A model generated the notes under the pieces. That model made no database searches. It was not told the origin of the DNA and worked only from the letters and a program-made list of their open reading frames with translations. A program made the position numbers and the translations under genes. 64,000 bases of DNA from Alphaproteobacteria bacterium (GTDB taxonomy: Bacteria; Pseudomonadota; Alphaproteobacteria; Micavibrionales; Micavibrionaceae): assembly GCA_002401965.1 (NCBI GenBank), contig NVUR01000024.1:1-64000 (forward strand), read 5' to 3'. Shown here piece by piece: positions 54,714-63,460 of this stretch. Position 1 is the first letter of the stretch; the number at the start of each line of letters is the position of its first letter.

Positions 54714-55273
54714 TCACCCCACCCCAAAACACGCAGTTTTCCATCATATATTTCAACCATTTGTTCATCAGAACAAACGATGCGAATATCTTCGAAGCTC
54801 TCCTCCAGACGATCAGTGATTCCCTGACACACCAAACGTGCCGACTTCGCCTTGGGATAACCATGACGCCCCGATGCCAATGGCGGAAAAGCAATACTGC
54901 TCAGCAACATACACCGCGCAAGTTCCATCACGCGGCGTATAACACTTGATAAATGTGACGGGTTCATATCAAAATCAGTACGGAATTTTGGTAAGATGCC
55001 AACCAGAATATGCTTGGCTGGTAAATTGAATGCGGGTAACGCATAAACCTCCCCCACTTTCGGCTTATAGATATTATCCAGAATAAATTCATCCATATTC
55101 TGTCCAGAAGCCATCTGCACCGCTTCGTTGATACTGCCCCGATATTCCAGCGTTTGAGGGATTAAAATCACGATGGCATCAACCTCTTGCTTGGTAATAT
55201 CCCCCTGCATAAGATGGATACGATCAAGAAACGGTTTGGCGGCATGCCCGGAGTTTGATATCACTAAGTTCAT
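54710..55273 (-). CDS. Macro (Appr-1''-p/ADP-ribose-binding) domain-like protein
   Basis: 187 residues. Macro-domain layout is visible: IHLMQGDITKQEVDAIV (strand and Asp loop), NEAVQMASG, VGEVYALPAFNLPAKHILVG and a SSIAFPPLASGRHGYPKAKSA tail. Some binding residues are altered: the usual NAAN after DAIV reads ILIP and GGGVDGAI reads RGSINEAV, so ligand binding may be weak. It acts on ADP-ribose or related derivatives in the family. Its start codon at 55273 lies within the palindromic CATG that also holds the start of the divergent binding-protein gene. Confidence 0.65.
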   Translation of the reverse strand: MNLVISNSGHAAKPFLDRIHLMQGDITKQEVDAIVILIPQTLEYRGSINEAVQMASGQNMDEFILDNIYKPKVGEVYALPAFNLPAKHILVGILPKFRTDFDMNPSHLSSVIRRVMELARCMLLSSIAFPPLASGRHGYPKAKSARLVCQGITDRLEESFEDIRIVCSDEQMVEIYDGKLRVLGWGD

Positions 55274-57041
55274 GAGAAAATATTACACGCTGTTTATTAC
55301 CATACCCTTTATTTTTCTGAGCTTTTCAGCACAGGCTGAACCGTCTCTATTCGGCTTGGCCATGCATGGTGAAACCAAATACGATGAGACCGCCACAAGC
55401 CTGTCTTATGCAAACCCATCCGCGCCCAAAGGTGGCGCTCTTAAAATCGCAAAAATCGGCACATTCGACAGCCTAAACCCCTATTCCATAAAGGGGCAAG
55501 CCGCAACCAGTATGAATTTGGTGTATGACCGCCTGATGCGCCGCGTTTGGGACGAACCCTTCACCATGTATCCCTTAATCGCGGAACATATCAAGGTCGC
55601 GGATGATCGCTCCTCCATCACCTTCAACATTAATCCCAAGGCGCGCTTTCATGACGGATCGCCAATTACAGCTGAAGATGTGATGTTCTCCTACCAAACG
55701 CTCAAAGAATTTGGTCGCCCGAATATGCGAAATATCTATAAACTGGTCAGCAAAGCCGAAATTCTAAAGCCTCTTACAATCAAATTTAGCCTTAGTGAAG
55801 GATATGATCGCGAAACGGTTATGATCTTGGCAATGATGCCTGTTTTATCCAAAAGATGGTGGGCAGAGCGTAATTTTGACTCTACGATTTCCGAAACGCC
55901 TCTTCTTAATGGCCCTTACCGCATTAAAGAATCACAAATCGGTAAAAAAATAGTCTATGAGCGCGTTCCCGATTACTGGGCAACAGACCTATTCGTGAAT
56001 AAAGGGCATTACAATTTCAACACCGTTACCTATGAATATTACCGTGACGATACCATCGCGTTAGAATCCTTCAAAAAAGGTGATCTAAATTTACGCCGTG
56101 AATGGGATATCACAAAATGGCAAAAAGCATATGACGGTATGAGCGCAGATCAAGTGCGCCTCAGCGTTCCTCACCAACGCCCCGAACGCGCGCACGGATT
56201 CATTTTCAACCTGCGACATACGCCATTTAACAACCGTGATATCCGCAAAGCTCTATCACTGGCATTTGACCATGAATGGGTTGGTAAAAACCTGTTCCAC
56301 AGCCAATTTAAACGTGTCGAAAGTTTTTATCCAAATTCTGGTCTGGATGGCTCTGGGAAAATTTCAGATGAAGCCATCGCACAAATGCAAGAATGGTCAA
56401 ACGATATCCGCCCAACAGCCTATAATACAGAGCCGCCCCCCGCATCCCCCAATACACGAACACGCCTACGTGAAGCCGATGCTTTGTTAAAGAACGCAGG
56501 ATGGATCATTGAAAATGGCAAACGCCTGCATAACGACACAAAAGAGCCATTTACCTTTGAGCTTCTCCTCTCCACCCCGCAAGAGGAAAAAGTCGCCCTG
56601 ACATACAAACGTACCTTAGAACGCCTCGGTATAGACCTGCATATTCGCATGATGGACAGCGCAACATTCCAGAAACGCAAAAATGATTATGATTATGATA
56701 TGATTTCCTTTTACTGGCAAAACAGCCTGTCGCCTGGCACCGAACAAACGCTTTATTGGTCATGTAAAGCAGCAAACGAGCCTTCACGCTTTAATTTTTC
56801 TGGCATTTGCAATCCTGCGCTCGACCATTTTTCACGCGCCATACCAAATGCAAAAACTTATCGGGATTTAACCAATTACGCACATATTATTGACCGTATT
56901 TTACTGTCGGAGCATATCTCTATCCCGTTGTTTTATAAAGGCGTTGACTACATCGCGCACAACACAAATATACAACACCCACAAGAAACCCCGATATACG
57001 GCGCAGTCACCGAAACATGGTGGATGAAGCCTGTACAATAA
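55272..57041 (+). CDS. Extracellular solute-binding protein family 5 (oligopeptide/YejA type)
   Basis: 589 residues from ATG 55272. Signal peptide MRKYYTLFITIPFIFLSFSAQA. Family 5 features: GALKIAKIGTFDSLNPYSIKG, MRRVWDEPFTMYPLIAEHI, LSETPLLNGPYRIKESQIG-like (ETPLLNGPYRI), and RRALSLAFDHEWVGKNLFH-type (RKALSLAFDHEW). It delivers peptides or similar solutes to an ABC importer of the Opp/Yej type; no permease gene is adjacent. A longer frame to 55173 runs antisense through the macro-like gene and is rejected. No ribosome binding site is obvious. Confidence 0.9.
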   Translation: MRKYYTLFITIPFIFLSFSAQAEPSLFGLAMHGETKYDETATSLSYANPSAPKGGALKIAKIGTFDSLNPYSIKGQAATSMNLVYDRLMRRVWDEPFTMYPLIAEHIKVADDRSSITFNINPKARFHDGSPITAEDVMFSYQTLKEFGRPNMRNIYKLVSKAEILKPLTIKFSLSEGYDRETVMILAMMPVLSKRWWAERNFDSTISETPLLNGPYRIKESQIGKKIVYERVPDYWATDLFVNKGHYNFNTVTYEYYRDDTIALESFKKGDLNLRREWDITKWQKAYDGMSADQVRLSVPHQRPERAHGFIFNLRHTPFNNRDIRKALSLAFDHEWVGKNLFHSQFKRVESFYPNSGLDGSGKISDEAIAQMQEWSNDIRPTAYNTEPPPASPNTRTRLREADALLKNAGWIIENGKRLHNDTKEPFTFELLLSTPQEEKVALTYKRTLERLGIDLHIRMMDSATFQKRKNDYDYDMISFYWQNSLSPGTEQTLYWSCKAANEPSRFNFSGICNPALDHFSRAIPNAKTYRDLTNYAHIIDRILLSEHISIPLFYKGVDYIAHNTNIQHPQETPIYGAVTETWWMKPVQ

Positions 57042-57081
57042 CAACACAATCCGTCGCGTAAAATTAATTTATATAATTATA

Positions 57082-57110
57082 TTGAGCTAAAGCGTTATGT
57101 TTGCTATGCT
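57082..57110 (+). promoter_or_regulatory. Candidate sigma70 promoter of the 57150 gene
   Basis: TTGAGC at 57082-57087 and TATGCT at 57105-57110 with exactly 17 bases between. The predicted start is about 57117, giving a leader of about 33 bases. Confidence 0.5.
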
Positions 57111-57149
57111 TTCATCTGGTTTATTGTAAACAAAACAAAGATTTTTCTT

Positions 57150-57674
57150 ATGATGATTATGCGTTCTTTTCTACTTCTAGGTTTAGCCCTAACATTCTCT
57201 TCCCCCGTAACAGCTGGTGTAAATGACAGAATGACCCAAGGTGGTCAATATTGGCAAAGGGTTCACACATCCTCTGCTCTATATTTACGTGGTTCCAAAG
57301 CACAACAAATGCTCAATAGAAATATTGCTCGCTGTGTTACCGAACTACGTGAGCTTGAGCGTTTAGGCTCTGTTAGAGATGCTATTCCTGAATATGCGGA
57401 AGGCTTGGTTCTAAGCACAGAAGAAGCAGAACTTGCAGGTTGGGACACACCCGAACGCGATAAAGAACTTTTTGCAGAACATTCAGACTATATAGATTTT
57501 GAAGGCTGTATGCTTGCCAAAGGTTGGGAACGTATTGAATATGTCCCATTTGATGTTGCAGGTGAAGCACGTGAAAATTATAAAATGACACACACAAGCA
57601 CCAGAGAAAAAGCCCGTAAAAAAGGTTACGGAACAGCTAAAAGATCATCGGATTATAGCAATCTAAACGATTAA
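57150..57674 (+). CDS. Secreted protein of unknown function
   Basis: 174 residues. Signal peptide SFLLLGLALTFSSPVTAG. The mature part is basic and Tyr-rich, with two cysteines (IARCVTEL, FEGCMLAKGWERI), the latter resembling a motif seen in small envelope proteins. Basic Lys/Arg-rich C-terminus. First of several nearby ATGs taken. No family recognised. Confidence 0.55.
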   Translation: MMIMRSFLLLGLALTFSSPVTAGVNDRMTQGGQYWQRVHTSSALYLRGSKAQQMLNRNIARCVTELRELERLGSVRDAIPEYAEGLVLSTEEAELAGWDTPERDKELFAEHSDYIDFEGCMLAKGWERIEYVPFDVAGEARENYKMTHTSTREKARKKGYGTAKRSSDYSNLND

Positions 57675-57696
57675 GCACTCTGCATTATTCTAATTA

Positions 57697-58686
57697 TTAA
57701 GAGCTGGACGTGATATGCGGCCAGCTTTTTTCTATGGCGGTCTTCACCATATCAACGGACAAACTGGTCATTAAACACCCCGCCGTTTGAGCAGAGTACC
57801 CATCATAATCTATCAACGCATCAAAACTTTCTGGCGTTGAGGCATAAGCCGCATTATCTCCCCATGGGCGATAAATATGCGGATAACTGGGCCCGAACAC
57901 TCCAAATGTGGGAACACCCGCCGCAGCCGCGCAATGCATCAACCCAGAATCATTACCTATATAAAAATCACAACGTGCAATCGTCGCCGCAGCCACCCCA
58001 GGGTCGGTCTTGGCAATAATGTCTAGCTGTTTGTCTTGCGGAACAGAAGCAAGTACCCCACGCGCCGCCTCTTCTTCCCCTGGCGCAGCAAAAACTGCAA
58101 CACGCGCACCTGCCATCAAACCATCATCAGAGGTCAGCCACCGAACCACCTCTATAAACCGTTCTTCAGGCCATGTTTTACCCAACCAATTCGCCGTCGG
58201 CCCAATACCAAGAACCAGCCCCTCGCCATCAGGGATAAGAGACGTCGCCTTTTCACGCTGCGCCTCACTAAACCATAATTTAGGCGATGGAGGCACACCA
58301 GACAACCGCATGACAGAGGCATTTTGCTCCACTTTATGCAGCTTTTTATCAACGTAAGAACCATATATATAACGATGCTGCGCCCTAATCAGGCGCGATA
58401 CCGCAGAATTTCTAAGATCAACAACAATATCAAAACGCGTCCCGATGATGTTCCGCCAAAGACCTATCCAATGCTTATTATATTTCTGTTTTTTAAGGGG
58501 AATAATGCGCTCCAGATTCGGGAAGCCTTCAAATAAAGACACCGCCAAAGGACCACAAGATATCGTAAATTTTGCATTGGGATATTCAGATTGCATATAA
58601 TTTAACAAGCCAGATGACAAAACCGCATCGCCAATACGGCTGGATGTGATAAACAAGATATGCTGAACTTTGGAACTTGGGATCAT
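57697..58686 (-). CDS. Glycosyltransferase family 9 (heptosyltransferase-like)
   Basis: 329 residues from ATG 58686 (a TTG at 58704 is 6 codons upstream). GT9 features: ILFITSSRIGDAVLSSGLLNYMQ at the N-terminus, GPTANWLGKTWPEERF, and IARCDFYIGNDSGLMHCAAAAGVPTFGVFGPSYP near the C-terminus. Such enzymes add heptose or similar to LPS core. The start region abuts the ygfZ start with 9 bases between, an unusually tight divergent arrangement. Confidence 0.88.
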   Translation of the reverse strand: MIPSSKVQHILFITSSRIGDAVLSSGLLNYMQSEYPNAKFTISCGPLAVSLFEGFPNLERIIPLKKQKYNKHWIGLWRNIIGTRFDIVVDLRNSAVSRLIRAQHRYIYGSYVDKKLHKVEQNASVMRLSGVPPSPKLWFSEAQREKATSLIPDGEGLVLGIGPTANWLGKTWPEERFIEVVRWLTSDDGLMAGARVAVFAAPGEEEAARGVLASVPQDKQLDIIAKTDPGVAAATIARCDFYIGNDSGLMHCAAAAGVPTFGVFGPSYPHIYRPWGDNAAYASTPESFDALIDYDGYSAQTAGCLMTSLSVDMVKTAIEKSWPHITSSS

Positions 58687-58695
58687 TCGAATATC

Positions 58696-59388
58696 ATGAC
58701 ACAAACGCCTTTCTACACAAAACTAAAACAGCGCGGAAAAATTATAATATCTGGGACAGATAAGATAACCTTTCTGCAAAGCCTTATCAGTAATGACGTG
58801 ACATTACTGGATCAACAAGAGTGCGTTTATTCATGCCTTTTAACACCGCAAGGGAAGTTCCTTTACGACTTTTTCCTTACCGAAACCAAAGACGATGCCC
58901 TGCTCTTGGATTGTGAAGGCGGTGAACGCTTACAAAGCTTTGCCAAGATGTTGAGCATGTATAAATTACGCGCAGATGTCACAATTGATACGGAAGATAA
59001 TATCGACGTTTATGCCATTATCGGCGCAAAATACGGCACACAAGATCCTCGCCACCCCGATATGGGATATCGCAGCTTTGAAAAGCCGGGGGGACTTGAT
59101 GAAAAACCCTTCGAAGAATGGGACAAACATCGAATATCCCTAACAATTCCCGATGGCAGCCGCGATATGATCCCTAACAAGTCAACGCTATCAGAAGGTA
59201 ATATCGATAAGCTAAACGGCCTATCCTATGAAAAAGGATGTTATATAGGGCAAGAACTCACCGCGCGTATGCATTATCGCGGACTTGCAAAGAAACATTT
59301 ACAAACTGTAAAACTGGATACCCTGCCCGAAAAAGCAGAGCTACGCTCATCTTGCACGGATATTGGGATAGCATTGGTCAAAATTTAG
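58696..59388 (+). CDS. ygfZ: Folate-binding YgfZ-type protein, C-terminus shortened
   Basis: 230 residues, starting at ATG 58696. The family signature KGCYIGQELTARMHYRG with Cys182 is present, and the N-terminal tetrahydrofolate-binding GcvT-like part is intact. YgfZ proteins help assemble and maintain Fe-S clusters. The protein ends soon after the RSSCTDIGIALVKI segment, while relatives have about 30 more residues (the terminal part of the barrel), so a premature stop is possible, or the lineage has a short form. It diverges tightly from the GT9 gene. Confidence 0.88.
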   Translation: MTQTPFYTKLKQRGKIIISGTDKITFLQSLISNDVTLLDQQECVYSCLLTPQGKFLYDFFLTETKDDALLLDCEGGERLQSFAKMLSMYKLRADVTIDTEDNIDVYAIIGAKYGTQDPRHPDMGYRSFEKPGGLDEKPFEEWDKHRISLTIPDGSRDMIPNKSTLSEGNIDKLNGLSYEKGCYIGQELTARMHYRGLAKKHLQTVKLDTLPEKAELRSSCTDIGIALVKI

Positions 59389-59406
59389 ACAGAAAAATAT
59401 AAATTA

Positions 59407-60057
59407 TTATCGAGGCGCATAAAGCGCACGACACTGCCCGCCAACAAGACTGACAGTATTAATGACATGATTGTAATTAATCTCTGTGTCCTCCGCCATA
59501 AGCTGCTGCTTAGCCAGCTCATATTCTTGCTCCCGCTTTACAAGGTCACTTCTCTGCGCGCAATATCCAGAGCTACGGCTCTTCAATAAAATGACGGTTT
59601 GTTGCTTTGATCCATATTGTTCATGCAGAGCAACAAGAGTTTCTGTAATTTCTTTCCTCTTTTTTTGCGCCATATTTTTTTGCTCAGCTGTTAATTTTTT
59701 CTGAGTAATCTTGGCATCATCCATCGCAGAAAATTCATTCAACACAGTAGAGTATTTATCTGCAACATCACAAATCTTATTAATGCGCTCCATCGTCATG
59801 GCAGGATCAAGCAAAAGGCGTTTTCCAAGATGTTTCAAATTATTTTTATCTGCACCTACACGGCGTTGCAAAAAAAGAGACGGACGATTCATAACGCTAC
59901 CAAGACCATGATCTTCTGCACATTTACAAAATGCATCTGTTTTCTTCTCCGTAATAGTGCAGTAACTATAAAATCCCGCCTTTTTGCCCGTAAATATATC
60001 CGCAAAACTCTCCACGGGAAAAATAAAAACCACCAAAAATAAAAATAGAATTTTCAT
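59407..60057 (-). CDS. Secreted protein of unknown function
   Basis: 216 residues from ATG 60057, with TTAGG upstream (a GTG two codons earlier is possible). Signal peptide MKILFLFLVVFIFPVESFA. The mature part has six cysteines including a CxC-like CKCAEDHG, and a long charged coiled-coil (about 115-200). Not recognised. It lies 12 bases upstream of ppdK on the same strand, but separately started. Confidence 0.55.
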   Translation of the reverse strand: MKILFLFLVVFIFPVESFADIFTGKKAGFYSYCTITEKKTDAFCKCAEDHGLGSVMNRPSLFLQRRVGADKNNLKHLGKRLLLDPAMTMERINKICDVADKYSTVLNEFSAMDDAKITQKKLTAEQKNMAQKKRKEITETLVALHEQYGSKQQTVILLKSRSSGYCAQRSDLVKREQEYELAKQQLMAEDTEINYNHVINTVSLVGGQCRALYAPR

Positions 60058-60069
60058 GCACACCTAACC

Positions 60070-62772
60070 TTAAGCCGTTTTCTTATTTTTTATATCAATG
60101 CTCTTAGCATTACCTTCACGGATTGCCGCTTGAGAAGCCGCCAAACGTGCGATTGGAACGCGATATGGTGAACAAGATACATAATCAAGGCCGATCTTCT
60201 CACAAAATGCGATAGAGGCAGGATCGCCACCATGCTCTCCACAGATACCAAGCTTGATATTCGGGTTCGTACTGCGGCCTTTATCACGTGCGATCTCAAT
60301 CAGTGCGCCGACGCCTTCAACATCAATGGACACAAATGGGTCACGCTCATAGATGCCTTTTTCTGTATAATACGGCAGGAAGCTGGACGCGTCATCGCGG
60401 CTCATCCCCAAGGCGGTTTGCGTCAGGTCATTCGTACCAAAGCTGAAGAAATCTGCGTTTTCTGCGATTTGATCCGCCGTCAACGCTGCGCGCGGAAGTT
60501 CGATCATTGTACCAACCATATATTCTACGGAAGACCCTTTTTCCTCAAACACAGCCTTCGCTGCATTTTCAACGACGTCACGCATAAGCTCTAGTTCCTT
60601 ACACGCACCAACGAGTGGAATCATAACCTCTGGAATAATGCTGTTCCCTGTTTTGACCGCCACATTCACAGCGGCTTCAAAGATTGCGCGGGCTTGCATT
60701 TCATAGATTTCAGGATAAGTAACACCCAAACGACAACCACGATGACCAAGCATCGGGTTTGTTTCATCAAGCTCTGAGAGACGAATACGCACACGCCCTT
60801 CATCAAGACCAGTGTTGTTTGCAAACGTAGCAATATCTTTTTCACTATGTGGCAAGAACTCATGCAATGGCGGATCAAGCAAACGGATCGTAATAGGCAA
60901 ACCATTCATGATTTCAAACAAGCTTTCAAAATCACTGCGCTGTGCAGGCAATAATTTGTCAAGTGCGGCACGGCGTTCTGCTTCATTAGACGCAAAAATC
61001 ATCTCGCGAACATTTTGAATACGCTCGGGGTCAAAGAACATATGCTCTGTACGACAAAGGCCAATGCCTTCTGCGCCAAAGGATAGAGCCGTTTCCGCGT
61101 CCAACGGCGTTTCCGCATTGGCACGAACGCCCATCCGGCGACGTGCATCCGCCCAGCCCATCAATATTTCGAAATCGTTGGATAATTTCGGCTTGATCGT
61201 CTCGACACTGCCGATCATAATTTCACCGGTTGCACCATCAATGGTCACCGTATCGCCTTCTTTAATTTCAATATCACCTTTACGGATGACCATATCATTC
61301 TGATCGATGTAAAGATCACCCGCGCCAGCGACACATGGCTTACCCATGCCGCGCGCAACCACGGCCGCATGAGATGTCATCCCACCGCGTGATGTTAGAA
61401 TACCTGCCGCAGCATGCATTCCATGAATATCTTCCGGCGATGTTTCCTGACGACAAAGGATAACAGATTCCCCTGCGTGAGATTTAATCTCCGCTTCATT
61501 CGCGGTAAAGACAACAACCCCTGACGCCGCACCGGGCGATGCAGGCAAGCCCTTGGAAATAACATTACGCGTTGCATTCGGATCTAATGTTGGGTGTAAA
61601 AGTTGATCTAATGATTGTGGCTCAACACGAAGCAATGCTTCTTCTTGTGTAATCAAACCTTCTTCAACCATATCAACAGCGATTTTAAGCGCCGCCGCAG
61701 CCGTACGTTTACCTGTACGGGTTTGCAGCATATAGAGCGTCCCTGTTTGCACCGTAAATTCGATATCCTGAATATCACGGAAATGCGTTTCCAGCTTCAG
61801 ACGTAGTTCATCCAGCTGTTTAAACACCTCCGGCATATTTTCTTCCATGGAAAGATGTTTGCTGCCCTCTTTCTCACGCCCTAATTTTGTTAGGGAGTGC
61901 GGTGTTCTAATCCCTGCAACAACGTCTTCACCTTGCGCATTGACCAAATATTCACCATAGAAGTAATTTTCACCCGTTGACGGGTCACGCGTAAAGGCAA
62001 CACCTGTTGCACAATCATCGCCCATATTCCCGAACACCATAGACTGCACATTAACAGCCGTGCCCCAATTTGCAGGAATTTCATTAATCTTACGATACGT
62101 AATCGCACGTGGCACCATCCATGAGCTAAACACCGCGCCAATCGCGCCCCAAAGCTGTTCCTTAGGATCAGTAGGAAATGGTTTGCCCAATTCGCGTTCA
62201 ACAAGGTCTTTATACTCACCGACGATTTCTTTCCAGCCCTCTGCCGTAATATCCGTATCTTGAGCCAAGCCTTCATCGCGCTTATACGTATCAAGGATAT
62301 CTTCGAAATCATGATGATCCACACCAAGAACAACATCACCATACATTTGAATGAAACGACGATATGAGTCCCATGCGAATCGCTCATCATTTGCCTGTTT
62401 CGCCAAACCAACAACGGTCTCGTCATTCAAGCCCAAATTCAAAACCGTATCCATCATCCCCGGCATAGACACACGCGCACCGGAACGAACAGAAACCAAC
62501 AGTGGGTTATCAACACCACCAAATTCCATGCCCATATCTTTTTCAACAGCCGCCAAGCTCTCTTCCACTTGAGCGATTAATTCAGCAGGATATTCATTGC
62601 CGTTATCGTAATAATGGGTGCAGACTTCAGTGGTTATTGTAAAGCCCGGAGGGACAGGCAAACCAAGGGATGCCATCTCTGCCAAGTTAGAGCCTTTACC
62701 GCCCAAAAGGTTACGCAAAGATGCGTCGCCATCGTTATTATCTTTACCGAAATTATAAACCCATTTAGTCAT
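60070..62772 (-). CDS. ppdK: Pyruvate, phosphate dikinase
   Basis: 900 residues from ATG 62772, which has AGGAGCGCAGG upstream. N-terminal ATP-grasp (KGSNLAEMASLGLPVPPGF), central phosphohistidine domain with catalytic His in RGGMTSHAAVVARGMGKP, and C-terminal PEP-binding barrel (EVMIPLVGACKEL, GTNDLTQTALGMSRDD). It interconverts pyruvate and PEP using ATP and phosphate. Widely found in alphaproteobacteria. Confidence 0.97.
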   Translation of the reverse strand: MTKWVYNFGKDNNDGDASLRNLLGGKGSNLAEMASLGLPVPPGFTITTEVCTHYYDNGNEYPAELIAQVEESLAAVEKDMGMEFGGVDNPLLVSVRSGARVSMPGMMDTVLNLGLNDETVVGLAKQANDERFAWDSYRRFIQMYGDVVLGVDHHDFEDILDTYKRDEGLAQDTDITAEGWKEIVGEYKDLVERELGKPFPTDPKEQLWGAIGAVFSSWMVPRAITYRKINEIPANWGTAVNVQSMVFGNMGDDCATGVAFTRDPSTGENYFYGEYLVNAQGEDVVAGIRTPHSLTKLGREKEGSKHLSMEENMPEVFKQLDELRLKLETHFRDIQDIEFTVQTGTLYMLQTRTGKRTAAAALKIAVDMVEEGLITQEEALLRVEPQSLDQLLHPTLDPNATRNVISKGLPASPGAASGVVVFTANEAEIKSHAGESVILCRQETSPEDIHGMHAAAGILTSRGGMTSHAAVVARGMGKPCVAGAGDLYIDQNDMVIRKGDIEIKEGDTVTIDGATGEIMIGSVETIKPKLSNDFEILMGWADARRRMGVRANAETPLDAETALSFGAEGIGLCRTEHMFFDPERIQNVREMIFASNEAERRAALDKLLPAQRSDFESLFEIMNGLPITIRLLDPPLHEFLPHSEKDIATFANNTGLDEGRVRIRLSELDETNPMLGHRGCRLGVTYPEIYEMQARAIFEAAVNVAVKTGNSIIPEVMIPLVGACKELELMRDVVENAAKAVFEEKGSSVEYMVGTMIELPRAALTADQIAENADFFSFGTNDLTQTALGMSRDDASSFLPYYTEKGIYERDPFVSIDVEGVGALIEIARDKGRSTNPNIKLGICGEHGGDPASIAFCEKIGLDYVSCSPYRVPIARLAASQAAIREGNAKSIDIKNKKTA

Positions 62773-62873
62773 GAATCCTGCGCTCCTGAAAAATTCCAAA
62801 TTCGCATTGGGTTTAGCACATTTAACACGCAAAAAGGAAGGAGATAATCACGCTATCGCCTATAAAAATGCAT

Positions 62874-63392
62874 TTAAATCAATGTTTTTATCATCATGAG
62901 AGACAAGTTCTCATCAATTGGCCTGAATTCCCCTGCGGCAACCTGCTTTCGGTCATAGCTAACGCCGCATCCATCGGGGATATAGCCATGGCGAACATAA
63001 AGACGTTGCGCCGCGCCGAAGGAGCTGTTCAGCCCAACGCCAATCCCCATTTCCGCGTAACCTTTATCACGTGCGATGCCCTCGCAATATTCAACCAACG
63101 CCTTGCCTATACCGCGCTGTCTATATTGGCTGAGAACATTTAAGTCCTGTATTTCCGGCAATTCAAGTTTTTTGAAATATGCATATTTAGGCTGCCAATT
63201 TAACAAACAATAACCAACATTATTTCCATCTATAGAAGCCACAAACAACACCAGCTCTCCATTTTCATGGCGTTCTATACACCGCTCATAATAGCCGCGA
63301 TCAATATGAAATGTAAATTCATCCAACATGCCCCAGAATTTTTGCTCCATATCGGGGGTAAAGTGATGAATAGATAATGATGAATCTTGCAT
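62874..63392 (-). CDS. GNAT-family N-acetyltransferase
   Basis: 172 residues. Acetyl-CoA-binding motif YRQRGIGKALVEYCEG (R-x-x-G-I-G) and downstream GLNSSFGAAQRLYVRHGYIPDG are typical of GNAT enzymes. Acceptor unknown. It precedes ppdK on the same strand by 101 bases. Confidence 0.85.
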   Translation of the reverse strand: MQDSSLSIHHFTPDMEQKFWGMLDEFTFHIDRGYYERCIERHENGELVLFVASIDGNNVGYCLLNWQPKYAYFKKLELPEIQDLNVLSQYRQRGIGKALVEYCEGIARDKGYAEMGIGVGLNSSFGAAQRLYVRHGYIPDGCGVSYDRKQVAAGEFRPIDENLSLMMIKTLI

Positions 63393-63460
63393 AATGCCCT
63401 ATATTTCCGTTACCGTGTCTTTGGTTATTATGTTTCCTTAAGAATATAGAGAATAAAGCA

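Noticed and set aside
55173-55271. N-terminal extension of the family 5 binding protein
   Set aside because: The extension precedes the signal peptide and is antisense to the macro-like gene.
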